Source of the DNA: Ambrosia x helenae
Lineage: Eukaryota; Streptophyta; Magnoliopsida; Asterales; Asteraceae
Length of the DNA stretch: 64,000 nucleotides
Assembly (NCBI GenBank): GCA_030844895.1
Contig: CM061233.1
Location: 49,901,453 to 49,965,452, forward strand
Direction of reading: 5' to 3'
The notes beneath the pieces were generated by a model, which had not been told where the DNA came from, searched no databases, and worked only from the letters and a program-made list of their open reading frames with translations. Positions within the stretch are counted from its first letter, which is position 1, and each line of letters begins with the position of its first letter. This document shows positions 23,359 through 35,187 of this stretch, in pieces. Made by a program: the position numbers and the translations under genes.

Positions 23359-25253
23359 TCGTTTCCGGGGGTACGACAATTTTAGAGAAAGATTTTAAGT
23401 TATTAATATAAACCGCTGTCTACTCTATTAATTTATCTTGCAGGGTAGATCATCAAAATTTAGAAGACGAACATGGTTATTATGTTCAACAAGGATGTGA
23501 CCATTGTGGTGGACTTTTTTTCCCCATAATTGTGAAGGCTGCCCTGGTATCTTCCATCTTTTGACAGACATCGTTCACATCCTTGTGAACCTCGTCTGTA
23601 TTTACCTTCTTTTGAACCTCCTCCATGTTCACCTTCTTTTAAACCACCTCCATATCACTCGTTGCCATTTCCATACTCTCAACTATCACCACTTTTTGAT
23701 CCTCCATCTTATTCAACTTATCCTTTTGAAGAAATGTAGCTCCTTGAATATTCACCACCATTTTTGTCATCACCATTAGCATCCCTATGTTTCTCACCCT
23801 CACCAAGCCATCCTCCCAAGGTGGCTGCGAGTATCGACCGCATGTTTTTTCAAAGAATACCAATCGGGGAAGTACTAGTTCCTTTACCCTCTCACTTATT
23901 TCTTTTTGCATAGTTATATGAAAAATCTATAATTTAAAATATTGTAAAGAATTAAGTGTGACGTGTTAACACCAGCTTGAAATCAGAAACCAAAACCAAG
24001 GCAATTTTTTTCAAAAATGATTTTAGAATAAAAAAATATTTTCAAATCTTTTGAGTCCACCTAAAAATCATAAAGGGGTATTTGGGAGGTTTAGGTAAGC
24101 TAAAAAAACCAACTAAAGTGTTTTAATTCCGTAAATAACATACCCCTTACTTGTGAGTATTTTGAGCCTTATTGAGCGTATCATTATAAATAAATACTTC
24201 ACATGCTCATTCATTTGACATTTAGAGATATTCACCCTTGGCAAGTTGGCATAGCTTAGTAAGAACTTGTATGACTTGTGCATTTCGAGACCATAAGCAA
24301 GCTAAATTTGTGAAATGATTAAGGCACTTAAATATTCACCCATTCCATGTCCATTAGCCTTCTGTAAATTTTCCCTCATGTAGTAAGCCACTTTGAGCCT
24401 TAGCCTTTTTCATTACTTCCATCATATTTAGCCCCTATCATGACTATTACAAAGGAGGTGTTGCTAGATGTAAGTAGGAAGCTCTTAGGAGATTTTAGAA
24501 CTTCAAACATAGGCCACACATCTAGGTTTTAGGATCCGAACCATGAATTTTGGCAACATTATTAAAACCACCAAAGAGAAGAACACTAAGATTAAAGCTT
24601 CGCCAAGAAGACATCAAAATATCTAGTTCATGTTTAGTAAAAAAAAAAAAGAGTGCAAATAATGATGCTGATGAGCTTGAGGAATCAAGTCGAAAAAATT
24701 CAATGATAAAGGTTTTGAAGAATTTAACAAGACCAAGTGATTAACCCATCCTAGTGGATGCTTTTAGGCGACAACTAGTGAACGGTTCGCAAAACAGACA
24801 AGTCGAGTTATGAAGTCTTGAGAAAGATCAACAAAGCCTAACATTATAAATCGATAACTTCCTATATTATCTCAGCCACAACGTAAGTCAGTCGTGATAT
24901 TAGATTCCATTCCTACCCCCATTATCATTCCGCCATCATAACCCGTTTAAAAGACTTTTTGATTCACACAATTTTACCAAAGGCTAGTGGTGGAGATTTG
25001 ATTTGCATACATGCCTATGATCTATGCATATATCGGGTCGAATTTAGCGTCCACTTGAAAAATATAGCCCAAGTGAAAGAGAGAAAAAGAGAGGAAAAAG
25101 GAATTAAACACTTGGGAACGTTCAAGTTGGCTGGCCAAAACCGACCTAAAACCCCCAAATACTTAGTAAGTGCGACATTTAGGACGTGAGAACTACTTGG
25201 CACATCTAGTATTCCTACATATTTTTATCCACCAAAGATGCCTAAGTGTGAGG
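23359..25253 (+). pseudogene. internal remnant of the old LTR element
   Basis: Highly decayed. At about 23440-23550 a plus-strand reading gives CDHCGGLFFPHNC, close to the CX2C...HX(n)C zinc knuckle of Athila/Tat gag, followed by a Pro-rich region that now carries many stops. Beyond 23950 I recognise no domain; a poly-A tract lies at 24640-24651. A spurious frame at 24550-24744 has no family resemblance. Confidence 0.4.
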
Positions 25254-25955
25254 TGTTATTATGCGTCATTATTTACACATATTTACATGTGCATTTATCA
25301 TCCTTTTTGCAAGAAAATCATGCAATTATAATTGGGAAACACGACTAAATCCTTCATATTTTATACTTGTTAAATGCAGGTTTTTGGAACTAAAAAGCAA
25401 AAAAGGATTGAAAAATAACACAAAATGTGAAGAATTGAAGACTTTGAAAACATCATATGTTGCACGACCTCGTTCTTAATCAACAAGTCAGAGTTAACCA
25501 GGAGGGAAAAGTCAGCATGTACGGGCGTGCAACCCACCAACAACGTCACAGAAGATTCTGGATCCGACCAAGACTAAAAGGGAGTTGTTCCATGTGGTAT
25601 GCACGTGGCATGGCTATCGTGCACCAAGGCATGCAGGGGTGTGATGGGCCTTGTTCTTTGCCTATAAATAGAGGCATTCACCCCTCATTTGAGACATCCC
25701 TCACTTCACTTCTTTCTTTCCTGCGGGTCTCTCTATCCCCCAAATCATTTTTCTAAGGTTCTTGAGTGGCCTTTGGAGCTTCAATACTCGATATTTGCAT
25801 AAAAAGTTATACTATACACGGTAGGTTCACGTGCCTATTGTGTAGGTTTTAATTAATTAAGCAACTATCCTTACTTATAAATTTAAAGTTAGGTCACTTT
25901 TAGTAAAATCCTCACTTTTTCTTTGGTAATAAAACATTACGTTTTTGACACCATA
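25254..25955 (+). repeat. 3' LTR of the old element, first part
   Basis: It begins near TGTTATTATGCGTC and matches 21700-22150 and 23150-23330 of the 5' copy, but about 970 bp that lie between these blocks in the 5' copy are deleted here. TATAAATAGA is at about 25664-25673. It is cut at 25955 by the chromovirus and resumes at 40446 with GAACTACATTTTAA. Confidence 0.55.
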
Positions 25956-27958
25956 TGTCACACCCTCAAATTCCACGTGCGGAATTTTATCACGAGGCGC
26001 GTGACACACCAGGATCACAGTCAACTATCACAATAAACAAACAACAAACATGCATTCATATATATATTTTAAAAACCAAAGCATCATGGTTTGAGCCGTA
26101 AACCAGCAGCGGAAGCATTTCTTGTTTACAACCAAAAGACATATTATAGTTTACAAAACATTGTTTAATATGCTTCAAAATTCTAGACGTTGTGCAAGAC
26201 TCCGTGCGCCTAGTACATTAACCGCTACCTTAGCGACCTGAGAAAAACATGCCAAAAATGTCAACATATAATGCTGGTGAGTTCACATGTTTTCTTTTAT
26301 AAAAGAGTTGTTACAAGTTTGAAAAGATCATATCCGTTACTACCAGGTTATAAGAACGTTAGCCAGACGTTAAGTGTTTGTTTACTACTACGGTTGGGAA
26401 CCCATTATTATACGTGTGTAAGTTGTTGAATCATGCCCAGACGTTTTGGCTATAACCGATGCCTCGGCAAGCCAGTAATAAGAGAAAATATGCACCCGCC
26501 CGGCCCCGCCGTCGAGTGGGGTTTGTGAGGCCCAATAGATCTATCCACATTTCCCCCGTTGTGCATCCCCGCACATTCATGGTTTCCCCCTGGGACTTTC
26601 CGTAAAAGCTGCATAGTATAATAAAGTAACCATAGTATAACATGACCTTTAGTAAGTAAGTATGTAGCATGTTTCTCCCCCGAAAGTAAAACAGTAAAAG
26701 TGGGGCTGTGACACTCACCTTAGATTGCGTTACTTGAAAACAGTTAAGTAATTATGCTATGATAGCCCCAAATAGCGGCGACCTATAATAAGATGTGTAT
26801 AAGTATCCGGACTAAAAACCCACAGGTTAGCTAGTCCCCGAATGTCCAGAGCATAACCATAAACGTTTAAAAACACCTTTGACTGTTAAACCGACCGTAC
26901 CAGACAAGACTCGACATCCCATTGGTGACCCGACATCTCACGTGTTAGCCGAATACAAGACATCATGCAACATATGCAATTAAACACTTAATACGCGCAA
27001 GAGTTCACTTAGTCTAGCATAATGTTCAATTAACACATAAACAAGTCCGAACACGTGTTACTAAGTCATTGGGTGTATCCCGGGGTTCCTATCATGTTTC
27101 TAGGTGTCAAATCATGTTCCGGGATGTCAAAATACGCTTACGACAGCAGTACACGCGATTAGGAAACTAACATGCAATTAGGAAAAGTCAACTGGCGAGT
27201 AAGGGGCTAATCGCCAGATACATCAGATCCGAAACATGTAAAAACACCCAATATCAAACCTAAGCCATTTACCAACCCATTCCAAGCAAAACCCCCCAAT
27301 TTATCTCCGCTCTAACGGCCTCGGTGCGATTATTTCCAAAAATGGCAAAGTACTAGGTTTCATTAACTATGAAATCTTTCCTTAAATGGTAAAGACCAGA
27401 TTACACCTCTTACAACTTGCAAATCATCATCTCTATGTTATAATATCATTCTAGTGTGATTCCTAACAACAAACAAGCAATGAATCATATCATAACATCC
27501 AATTTCATCAAGAATCACCCAAATGGGTCAAAATGCATACTTTCATCAAAACACTATAACAATAGCTCAAATCCTTAGATAATCATCCTAATAAATCCTA
27601 CACATCAGAAGTACATCAATTTCATAGAAACATTCATTTTATAACCACCAAAAATCATCATATGCATAAATACTTCACATATAGCAAGTATTATGGTGTA
27701 GACTTGTTTTAGAACTCATTTCAAAGGTTTTTAAAGACACATACTTGGCAAAACAAGCTCTGGACTTTGGGGGAACCAAAACAATAACATTACAAAGGTT
27801 TGGGATGAAGAACACACCTTGGATTTTATCAAAGAAAGGTGTGTTAGCTTGGAAATGGTGAGTTTTGAAGCAAAACAAGTTCCTGAAGTGTTTTGAGGTG
27901 TGTGGGAGGCTTAGGATCTGTTAGGGTTGCACTAAGGGTTTTGGGGAGTCAAGGGTTG

Positions 27959-27966
27959 TATTTATA
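27959..27966 (-). promoter_or_regulatory. TATA box in chromovirus 3' LTR
   Basis: Minus strand TATAAATA; the equivalent in the 5' LTR is at about 37265-37272. It lies downstream (in transcription sense) of the GGCGATTAG motif array. Confidence 0.55.
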
Positions 27967-28350
27967 GGTGTTTTGACTTGTGCATAATAGACCAGGCGAG
28001 TAGGGAAGCTAATCAGGCGATTAGGAGCTCCAATCGCCCCTAATCCCCTCCCAATCGCCTATATACTGGCGATTAGGCAACCCCCCTGGTTCCTAATCGC
28101 CTATAGCACTCCGGGTTGGGTTTTTGGCGCGTTAAACACTATGTTAACATATATAAACACGTATTCACATACCAATAAGTCACATAATGATTACAAACAT
28201 ATAATGCATGATAACTAACACGTTTACGTCCGTTCACCAATTCCCGGGACTCGAGACTCGCGTGTGTGCGTTAAACCCGCTGATTCCACGAATCACCAAT
28301 CCTTGTACACATGGTTATGGACCGACTCCCGATGATCCCGCGGATCATGG

Positions 28351-30027
28351 TGTCACACCCCAACCGATGGCGGAATACATCGGGGCGAGACTTGGGATAG
28401 ATTGTTCAAAGACTTCATGACACTAGAATTCGTGACAATATGATTTAAAGATAAAATTTCATTCATAGCATAATTATCGTCTAAAAAGATAACAGAATAC
28501 AAATTGTTTTCATGAAAAGAGAAATACGACATCAAAATATAGAACTTAAACTAGTGTGAGTTTCTAGTCCAATCCTAAGTAGATTTCTTGAATATCCTGC
28601 ATCAAACATTTCCTGCAACATGTATAAAATATCCATCAACACATAAAGCATTGGTGAGCATACTAGTTTTAGTTTACATACATAGTATTTTAGAATGGTT
28701 TACTCAAATCTCATACTATAGCATTGCACATACTTATCATACAAAAGACATAACTCAAACCCGCGAGTACCATAGCGTATACCTAACATATTCATGTTAG
28801 GCCGTTTTAAATCTTAACAATGACCCATAAAGGGGGCGGTGTGCTAGTCCTATAGCGCTATACATGTTAAGTGGGATAATAATAGTTAATGATTTATGTC
28901 TAAGTATCTAAGAATCATAAGCATGGAAAGTAGCATATAAGTATGTTTAATAGATTGAGCATGTGTGTTTATGAAAGCATTAGTGTGTTTTGCATATGAT
29001 ACATGTTTTACACCCAAAAGTGATAAAGAGTAAAAAGGGGACAAGTATGACTCACCTTTGGGTGCGTTTAGTAAGGCTCCAAAGACGAGTCTTGGATGGT
29101 TAGTTCCTTAGCCTTGGTTAACTAGGATTAGAGAATAAAGGGTCTTAGGTTCGAGTTTAGATTATAGATTCACGAGAGTCATGCAAGCCTTTTAGGCAAA
29201 CCAAGCACAAATTGCCTTTTAGGCAATCCGGATGGTCATGAGATTAAGTTAGACCAAGCACAAAACCATCATAGATGATTCGGATGGTATAAAGTTGGAA
29301 ATGTGAATCCATTTGATAGGTTCATGTCATAACCACTTCGCTTATGGAATAAACGTGGGTTTTGGACACGGGATTTCCCCTTTCTAGTTTGGATAAATCC
29401 GTAGCACAAGAAGGGTCAAGAGAGTTGGTAAGGTAGGGTGTAACCACAAACCTTCCAAAGATTAATAATAAGCTAATAAGATAGAAACTTAAAAGTATAT
29501 GTTTATATTATTATATAGTATAATTCAGAAAACAACCACCTTTGGGACCTCTTTTAAGTGCTCTACCCTTATCACACTTTTGTGGATAAATATGGGGAAG
29601 ATCCTAGAGGTTTTTCCAAGGGGTTAGAAGAAGAAAAGAAGTGAAGAAAGAAGAATAAAGTTGGAGTTTATGAGAGAACTCACTTATAAGTGGACTTCCA
29701 CTCTTGGAATTTCTTTGGAAAATTGGGAGGTTTAGAGAGGATTTAGAAATGAGCAAGTGTTAGAATGGGTAGGAGTGGTGTATTTATAGTTGGGTTAAGG
29801 TGGTTGGGTATTAAATGGAGTTATTAGGGTTGTTAGAAGGAGATTAGATGGGGGTTAAGCTTAATTGTTATGTAATGGTTGTTAGTAATTTAAGCTACTG
29901 TTGCCATCGAAGGGAAAAAAAACGAACAAACATATGATCTTGTTTGTTGTTTTGTTTAGAGAAACAAAAGTCAATCTTAAACTAAAGTGACGTTTTCACT
30001 TTTTTTGTTTTTTTTAAGTATTAATAT

Positions 30028-30074
<47 letters not shown>

Positions 30075-30272
30075 TTTATTTTAAAAATAAAATAAATATA
30101 TATTAAGATCTTAACTAAATGAGTTTCTAAATTGATTAGGATAAATTATAATAACGACTCGTCACATATTGGTAGAGTAACATAAAAGAAGCGAATAAAG
30201 GCGAACTTGGAATTTGTTAAACATAGAATTTAAAGTATATGTAAAAATTAACAAAAATTACGCGATGTTACA
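28351..30272 (-). mobile_element. solo LTR inserted in the chromovirus 3' LTR
   Basis: 1,922 bp, from TGTCACACCCCAACC to GCGATGTTACA, flanked by CATGG at 28346-28350 and 30273-30277. The uninterrupted site is present in the other LTR at about 40310. There is no coding region. A minus-strand TATA-like CTATAAATACACC at about 29778-29791 sets the orientation. Its end TTCCGCCATCGGTTGGGGTGT is shared with the solo LTR at 37299-39918. Confidence 0.9.
30030..30074. repeat. (AT)n(GT)n microsatellite
   Basis: About 14 AT units followed by about 8 GT units, inside the solo LTR. Confidence 0.95.
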
Positions 30273-30411
30273 CATGGTAACGACTCCCGATGATTCCCAG
30301 AATCATCATAACGACTCGACTGACCCAGTTAAGTACGTAATATGCATGACTCGCTAAGGTAGATTTACTAGTTTAGTCAATGTTACTAACTTGAGTTTTC
30401 CGGGTGTCACA

Positions 30412-30424
30412 TCATCCCCCTATT
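30412..30424 (-). promoter_or_regulatory. polypurine tract of the chromovirus
   Basis: Minus strand AGGGGGATGA directly next to the LTR start TGTGACACCC. A near copy with its surroundings is found 92 bases further in, at about 30504-30516. Confidence 0.7.
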
Positions 30425-30538
30425 GAAAGAATTTTCGTCCCGAAAATTGCCCAAGGCCAAAAAGGAAGAGACGAAAGAGAAGAAAAATTTTCCGGTTGCC
30501 ACATCATCCCCCTGTTGAAAGGAATCTCGACCCGAGAT

Positions 30539-32005
30539 TCATTCAGCTTCAGCAGAGACATGTCTTGATTCGAACGCGCGCTTAGGAAATAAATGAGGAT
30601 ACATAGCTTTCATCTGATCCTCCCATTCCCACGTGAACTCCGGTCCACGATTTGAGTTCCAACGAACTTTAACAATGCGGATTTTACTCCGACGAAGGCT
30701 ACGGAGCTTATAATCGAGAATCTCAACCGGTTCTTCCACGATACGCAGACGATCATCCACCTTGATCTCCTCGAGAGGAACAACCAAAGATTCATCCGCC
30801 AGACACTTCTTGAGATTAGATACATGGAAGACATTATGAACATTACTGAGTTCAGCTGGCAGATCAAGCCTGTATGCTACCGGTCCAATCCGTTCTAGAA
30901 TTGCGAACGGTTCTACATACCGAGGATTCAATTTGCCCCGCTTCCCAAAACGTATAACGCCCTTCCACGGAGATACCTTTAATAAAACCCTGTCGCCAAC
31001 CTCAAACTCTAAAGGCTTGCGTCGACGATCGGCATAGCTCTTTTGACGATCCCGAGCTGCTGCCATGCTGTTACGAATTTGTACGATTTTCTCGGAAGTC
31101 TCGTACACAAGTTCTGGGCCGGTGAGTTGGCTCTCAACCACCTCAGCCCAACAAAGAGGAGACCAGCATTTCCGCCCGTAAAGAGCCTCGAACGGAGCCG
31201 CCTTGATACTAGAATGGTAGCTATTGTTGTAGGAGAATTCCACCAATGGTAGATGACTCTCCCACCCCTTGCCAAAGTCGATCACACATGCCCGAAGCAT
31301 GTCTTCTAGTGTTTGAATCGTCTGCTCACTTTGACCGTCAGTTTGCGGATGATAAGTTGTGCTCATATCTAACTGAGTACCCAGAGCCTTATGCAAGGAT
31401 TTCCAGAAATTAGAGGCGAACCGAGGATCACGATCGGAAATAATAGAGACATGCACCCCGTGCCGAGAAACCACTTCCTTAAGATACAAACGAGACAAAC
31501 GCTCAAGGCCATCAGTTTCCTTGATAGCGAGGAAATGCGCAGACTTTGTCAACCTATCGCCAATCACCCAGATCATGTCACAACCACTGGGCGACTTCGG
31601 GAGTTTGGTCACAAAGTCCATTGTAATCCGTTCCCACTTCCACTCGGGAATTTCAGGCTGTTGCAGAAGGCCGGACGGCTTTTGATATTCATCCTTGACC
31701 TTGGCACAGGTCAAGCACTTGCTTACATACGAAGCTACATCCGCCTTCATATTCGGCCACCAATAAAGTATCTTTAAGTCTTGATACATCTTATCGGAGC
31801 CAGGGTGAATAGAATACCGAGACTTGTGAGCTTCATCAAGAACGAGCTCCCGCAAGCCCCTGAATAAAGGGACCCAAATACATTCAGCGAAATAATGTAG
31901 GCCATCGGACCTGAGCTCAAGGTGACTATCAGCACCATGCATGGTTTCAGCTTTAAGGTTTTCCTCCTTCAAAGCTTCTTGCTGCGCCGAACGGATTTGG
32001 TCAGG
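30539..32005 (-). pseudogene. chromovirus integrase with chromodomain-like C-terminus
   Basis: Open from just after a TAA at 32006-32008 to a stop at 30539. In order: zinc-binding HHCC region (HPGSDKMYQDLK, CLTCAKVK), integrase core with ITMDFVTKLP, SIISDRDPRF and YHPQTDGQSE (the D, D, E region), a GPVAYRLDLP linker, then a C-terminal segment with KIRIVKVRWNS and EFTWEWEDQM, typical of the chromodomain of plant chromoviruses. This part itself is intact and would insert element DNA into chromatin. It is cut off from RT/RNase H by the TAA. Confidence 0.9.
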
Positions 32006-32008
32006 TTA

Positions 32009-33318
32009 ACCAGAATGGATAGTGAGCTGAAGAGCTCGAACACGACGAGATTTGGCGGATTCCTTCCTGCTCAAGGCGTCTGCGACAACATTCACCTTGC
32101 CAGGATGGTATTTAATAGCACACTCATAATCATTAAGGAGCTCGACCCAGCGACGCTGTCGTATGTTCAATACCTTCTGATCAAAGATATGCTGGAGGCT
32201 CTTGTGATCGGTATAAATGGTGCACTTGGTACCGTACAAGTAATTCCTCCAGATCTTCAAAGCAAAGACTACTGCACCCAACTCTAGATCGTGGGTGGGG
32301 TAGGTTTTTTCTCATGGACCTTGAGCTGACGAGAAGCATAGGCAATGACCTTCTCGCGCTGCATTAACACACAACCGAGACCCCGAATAGAAGCATCACA
32401 ATAAACCACAAAATCGTCCATGCCTTCAGGCAAGGACAAGATAGGAGCAGAACAGAGTTTGGCCTTTAGCATCTGAAAGGCTGACTCTTGCGAATCACCC
32501 CAGTCGAACTTCTTGTCCTTCTGGGTAAGCGAGGTGAGGGGCTGAGCGATCTTCGAAAATCCCTCGATGAAACGGCGATAATAACCTGCAAGACCCAGGA
32601 ATTGCCGCACCTCGGATGGCGTCTTTGGTGCTTCCCAGTCTTTGATGGCTTCTATCTTAGCTGGGTCAACATGAATTCCTTTTTCATTAACCACATGGCC
32701 AAGGAATTGGACTTCACGCAACCAGAAGCTACACTTAGAGAACTTGGCGTACAACTGTTCCCGCCTCAAGAGTTCAGAGACAATGCGCAAGTGTTCCCGG
32801 TGGTCCACTTTGTTCTTGGAATAGACTAGAATATCATCAATGAAGACAATCACGAATTTGTCAAGATAGGGTTTACAAACATGGTTCATCAAATCCATGA
32901 ATATGGCGGGCGCGTTGGTGAGACCAAAAGGCATGACCAAGAATTTGAAATGGCCATAACGAGTTCGAAAAGCGGTCTTCGGAATATCAGCTTCTTGGAC
33001 CCTCAACTGATGGTACCCCGATCTCAAATCAATCTTCGAATAGAAACTAGAACCCTGAAGTTGATCAAATAAATCATCGATGCGAGGAAGAGGATAGCGA
33101 TTCTTGATGGTAACCTTGTTCAATTCACGGTAGTCGATACACATACATAGGCTTCCGTCTTTCTTCTTGATAAACAGAATAAGGGCTCCCCACATGAAAC
33201 CCTTCTCCAACAGCTCCTGCAACTGGTTAGACAACTCCTGCATCTTGGGAGGTGCAAGACGATATGGGGCTCGGGCAATAGGGGCCACACCTGGAGCAAG
33301 TTCAATACCGAATTCGAC
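32009..33318 (-). pseudogene. chromovirus reverse transcriptase and RNase H
   Basis: The RT frame has KKKDGSLCMCIDYRELNK, the catalytic FIDD motif (about 32820-32832) and FLGLAGYYRRF. It is preceded by TAG 33319-33321. Near 32285-32310 the frame shifts at an A-run, and RNase H continues in another frame (YTDHKSLQHIF, KVNVVADALSR) to TAA 32006-32008. A short segment appears missing early in RT after LEKGFMWG. The catalytic aspartates remain but no single protein can be made. Confidence 0.9.
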
Positions 33319-33321
33319 CTA

Positions 33322-34253
33322 ACGATAAGGCAGAAGGCCAGGTAAATCTTCAGGAATTACGTCGGGAAAATCACAAACGACAGGAATATCTTCAATCTTC
33401 TTCTCTTCCTCTGACGAAACCGAAACAAGTGCCAGAATGGCAGAATACCCTTTCGAAGATACTTATAAGCTTTCAGACACGAAATGATACTCAAAGGGAC
33501 CTCGCTCTTCTCACCATGCACCAACAGAATTTCTCCATCAGGGAGAGGAAGTCGGATGACTTTGTCAAAACAAACGATCTCAGCATGATACAAAGATAAC
33601 CAATCCATACCCACAACAACATCAAAACTACCCAAGGACAATGGCATAAGGTCAATAGGAAAAGAATAACCCGACAATTCAAGGCGACACTCCCTAAGGA
33701 CATGCGTCGCTTCAACTTTCTTACCATCAGTCAATTCTATCAAGTACTTAGCCTCTAAAGGTGTAGGTACCCTATCAAGCAATTGACTAAATCCAAGAGA
33801 TATAAAACTCTTATCGGCACCAGAATCGAATAAAACCGAAGCATAGCGATTATCAAGAAGAAACGTACCGGTAACAGTGTCAGGATCCTGTCGAGCCCCG
33901 CTCAAACCAATCACAAAGGCGCGAGCATTCCTGCCTCCGCCCTCGTTGTTTCCATTACCCGATCCATTCTTCCCCGCCTCTCCCTGCTTCAACTTGGGGC
34001 ATTCACGCTTGTAGTGACCAAGCTCACCACAGTTATAACACCCCTGTTTTCCCTGGTTTCCCTGGGAATCAGCAACCTGAGGGGCAGGGGTAGGTGTAGC
34101 AGGTGGGTTCTGATTACCCTGAAGGTTAACCCTGCAATCCTTAGCTACGTGCCCAGCCCTGTTGCACCGGCGACACTGGTTCTTGTCACAACGACCAGTA
34201 TGATGAAACCAACATCGTTCACACTTCGGCAACTTCCCCTGATAACCCCCCAT
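33322..34253 (-). pseudogene. chromovirus gag zinc knuckle and aspartic protease
   Basis: The frame starts at about 34253 with CDKNQCRRCNRAGHVAKDC, followed by a second knuckle CYNCGELGHYKREC, then the protease with FDSGADKSFIS and VVGMDWLSLYHAEI. The frame shifts near 33448-33452 into the linker towards RT. Two knuckle-like motifs in tandem followed by a DSGA protease is standard for this chromovirus group. Confidence 0.85.
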
Positions 34254-34356
34254 TTTCTGCTAAAGTTGTGGGGTTTGCAATCCATGAACTTCTTGTAAGA
34301 GCACTGGGGTGGAGGGGGATTGACAGCACCACCTGGAACAGACACGCAGGTAAATA

Positions 34357-34575
34357 TCAAGGAAAGTACGGTACCCTGGAACAAGGTAGAATAGGTGGAA
34401 ATCGACGTACCACCCATAGCTTGTGAGCAGCTTGGAATGCAGCCAAGGCTATGTTCACGTGCTGCTGCATCAGATTGTCCAACTCTGCTTGGGTCATATT
34501 AACTTTTCCACGGCCACGGCCGCCACCACGACTGTCAGCATGGCCGCCTCTACGACCTCCACGAGCTCCTGACAT
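34357..34575 (-). pseudogene. chromovirus gag N-terminus, core deleted
   Basis: The start at 34575 reads MSGARGGRRGGHADSRGG and continues to MTQAELDNLMQQHVNIAL, parallel to the remnant at 2769-3080. The gag core that should follow is nearly absent: only CSYKKFMDCKPHNFS (about 34272-34318, in another frame) remains before the knuckle frame at 34253. Confidence 0.8.
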
Positions 34576-35173
34576 CTTCTGTCACAACATGAAACAAAAG
34601 ACTTAGGCTTGCCCGTGGTATAACCCATTAGGAATTTCAAGAAACTAGACCGATTCCAGTTCGGGTCTATCCGTTCAAACACAAAGTCCACTAGGGTTCC
34701 CATGCATCCCAGTTTATGATCTCGTGTGCACCCGACATGATAAACTACATGGTCCTCCAGGCGTGCTTTAAGTCTGAAGTTCAAGTCACCGAACACTAGC
34801 ACCCAATCATGGTATTATCATAAGTATAAGTATAAGATAGTATGTATAAGAACGAGCGTGTCTATTGGGGCATAGAAGGGAGATGTCCGAATCCCTGGAC
34901 AGATTTCAAGAGTATGCCGAAGCTACCCTAATGTGCACTGCCGTCAAGAAGGTTCAATAATATGTCGTTCGCCGTCGAATCATGGTAAGGATGGGTTAAG
35001 GAATAGAATGATAAAGAGTAAACAGATGATGTAGCGTAGAAGATGATGACACCGACACCCCGACAAGTTATTTTGTTACCCACATGTTAAGACTCGACCA
35101 TCTGTGACCGTCTAGTGTGTGCGACTCGGTTATAGACTAGACTCTACATGCAGTCCTAGTTCACTATAACCGT

Positions 35174-35187
35174 TGGCTCTGATACCA
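35174..35187 (-). promoter_or_regulatory. primer binding site of the chromovirus
   Basis: Minus strand TGGTATCAGAGCCA (initiator Met-tRNA type), three bases from the LTR at 35191. Confidence 0.85.

Larger units (their letters stand above)
25956..30411 (-). repeat. 3' LTR of the chromovirus (with nested solo LTR)
   Basis: Net length about 2.5 kb after removing 28351-30272. By eye it is very similar to 35191-40445. A minus-strand TATA box (TATAAATA) lies at 27959-27966, and upstream of it in transcription sense lies an array of GGCGATTAG/CTAATCGCC motifs (28005-28110). Confidence 0.9.
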
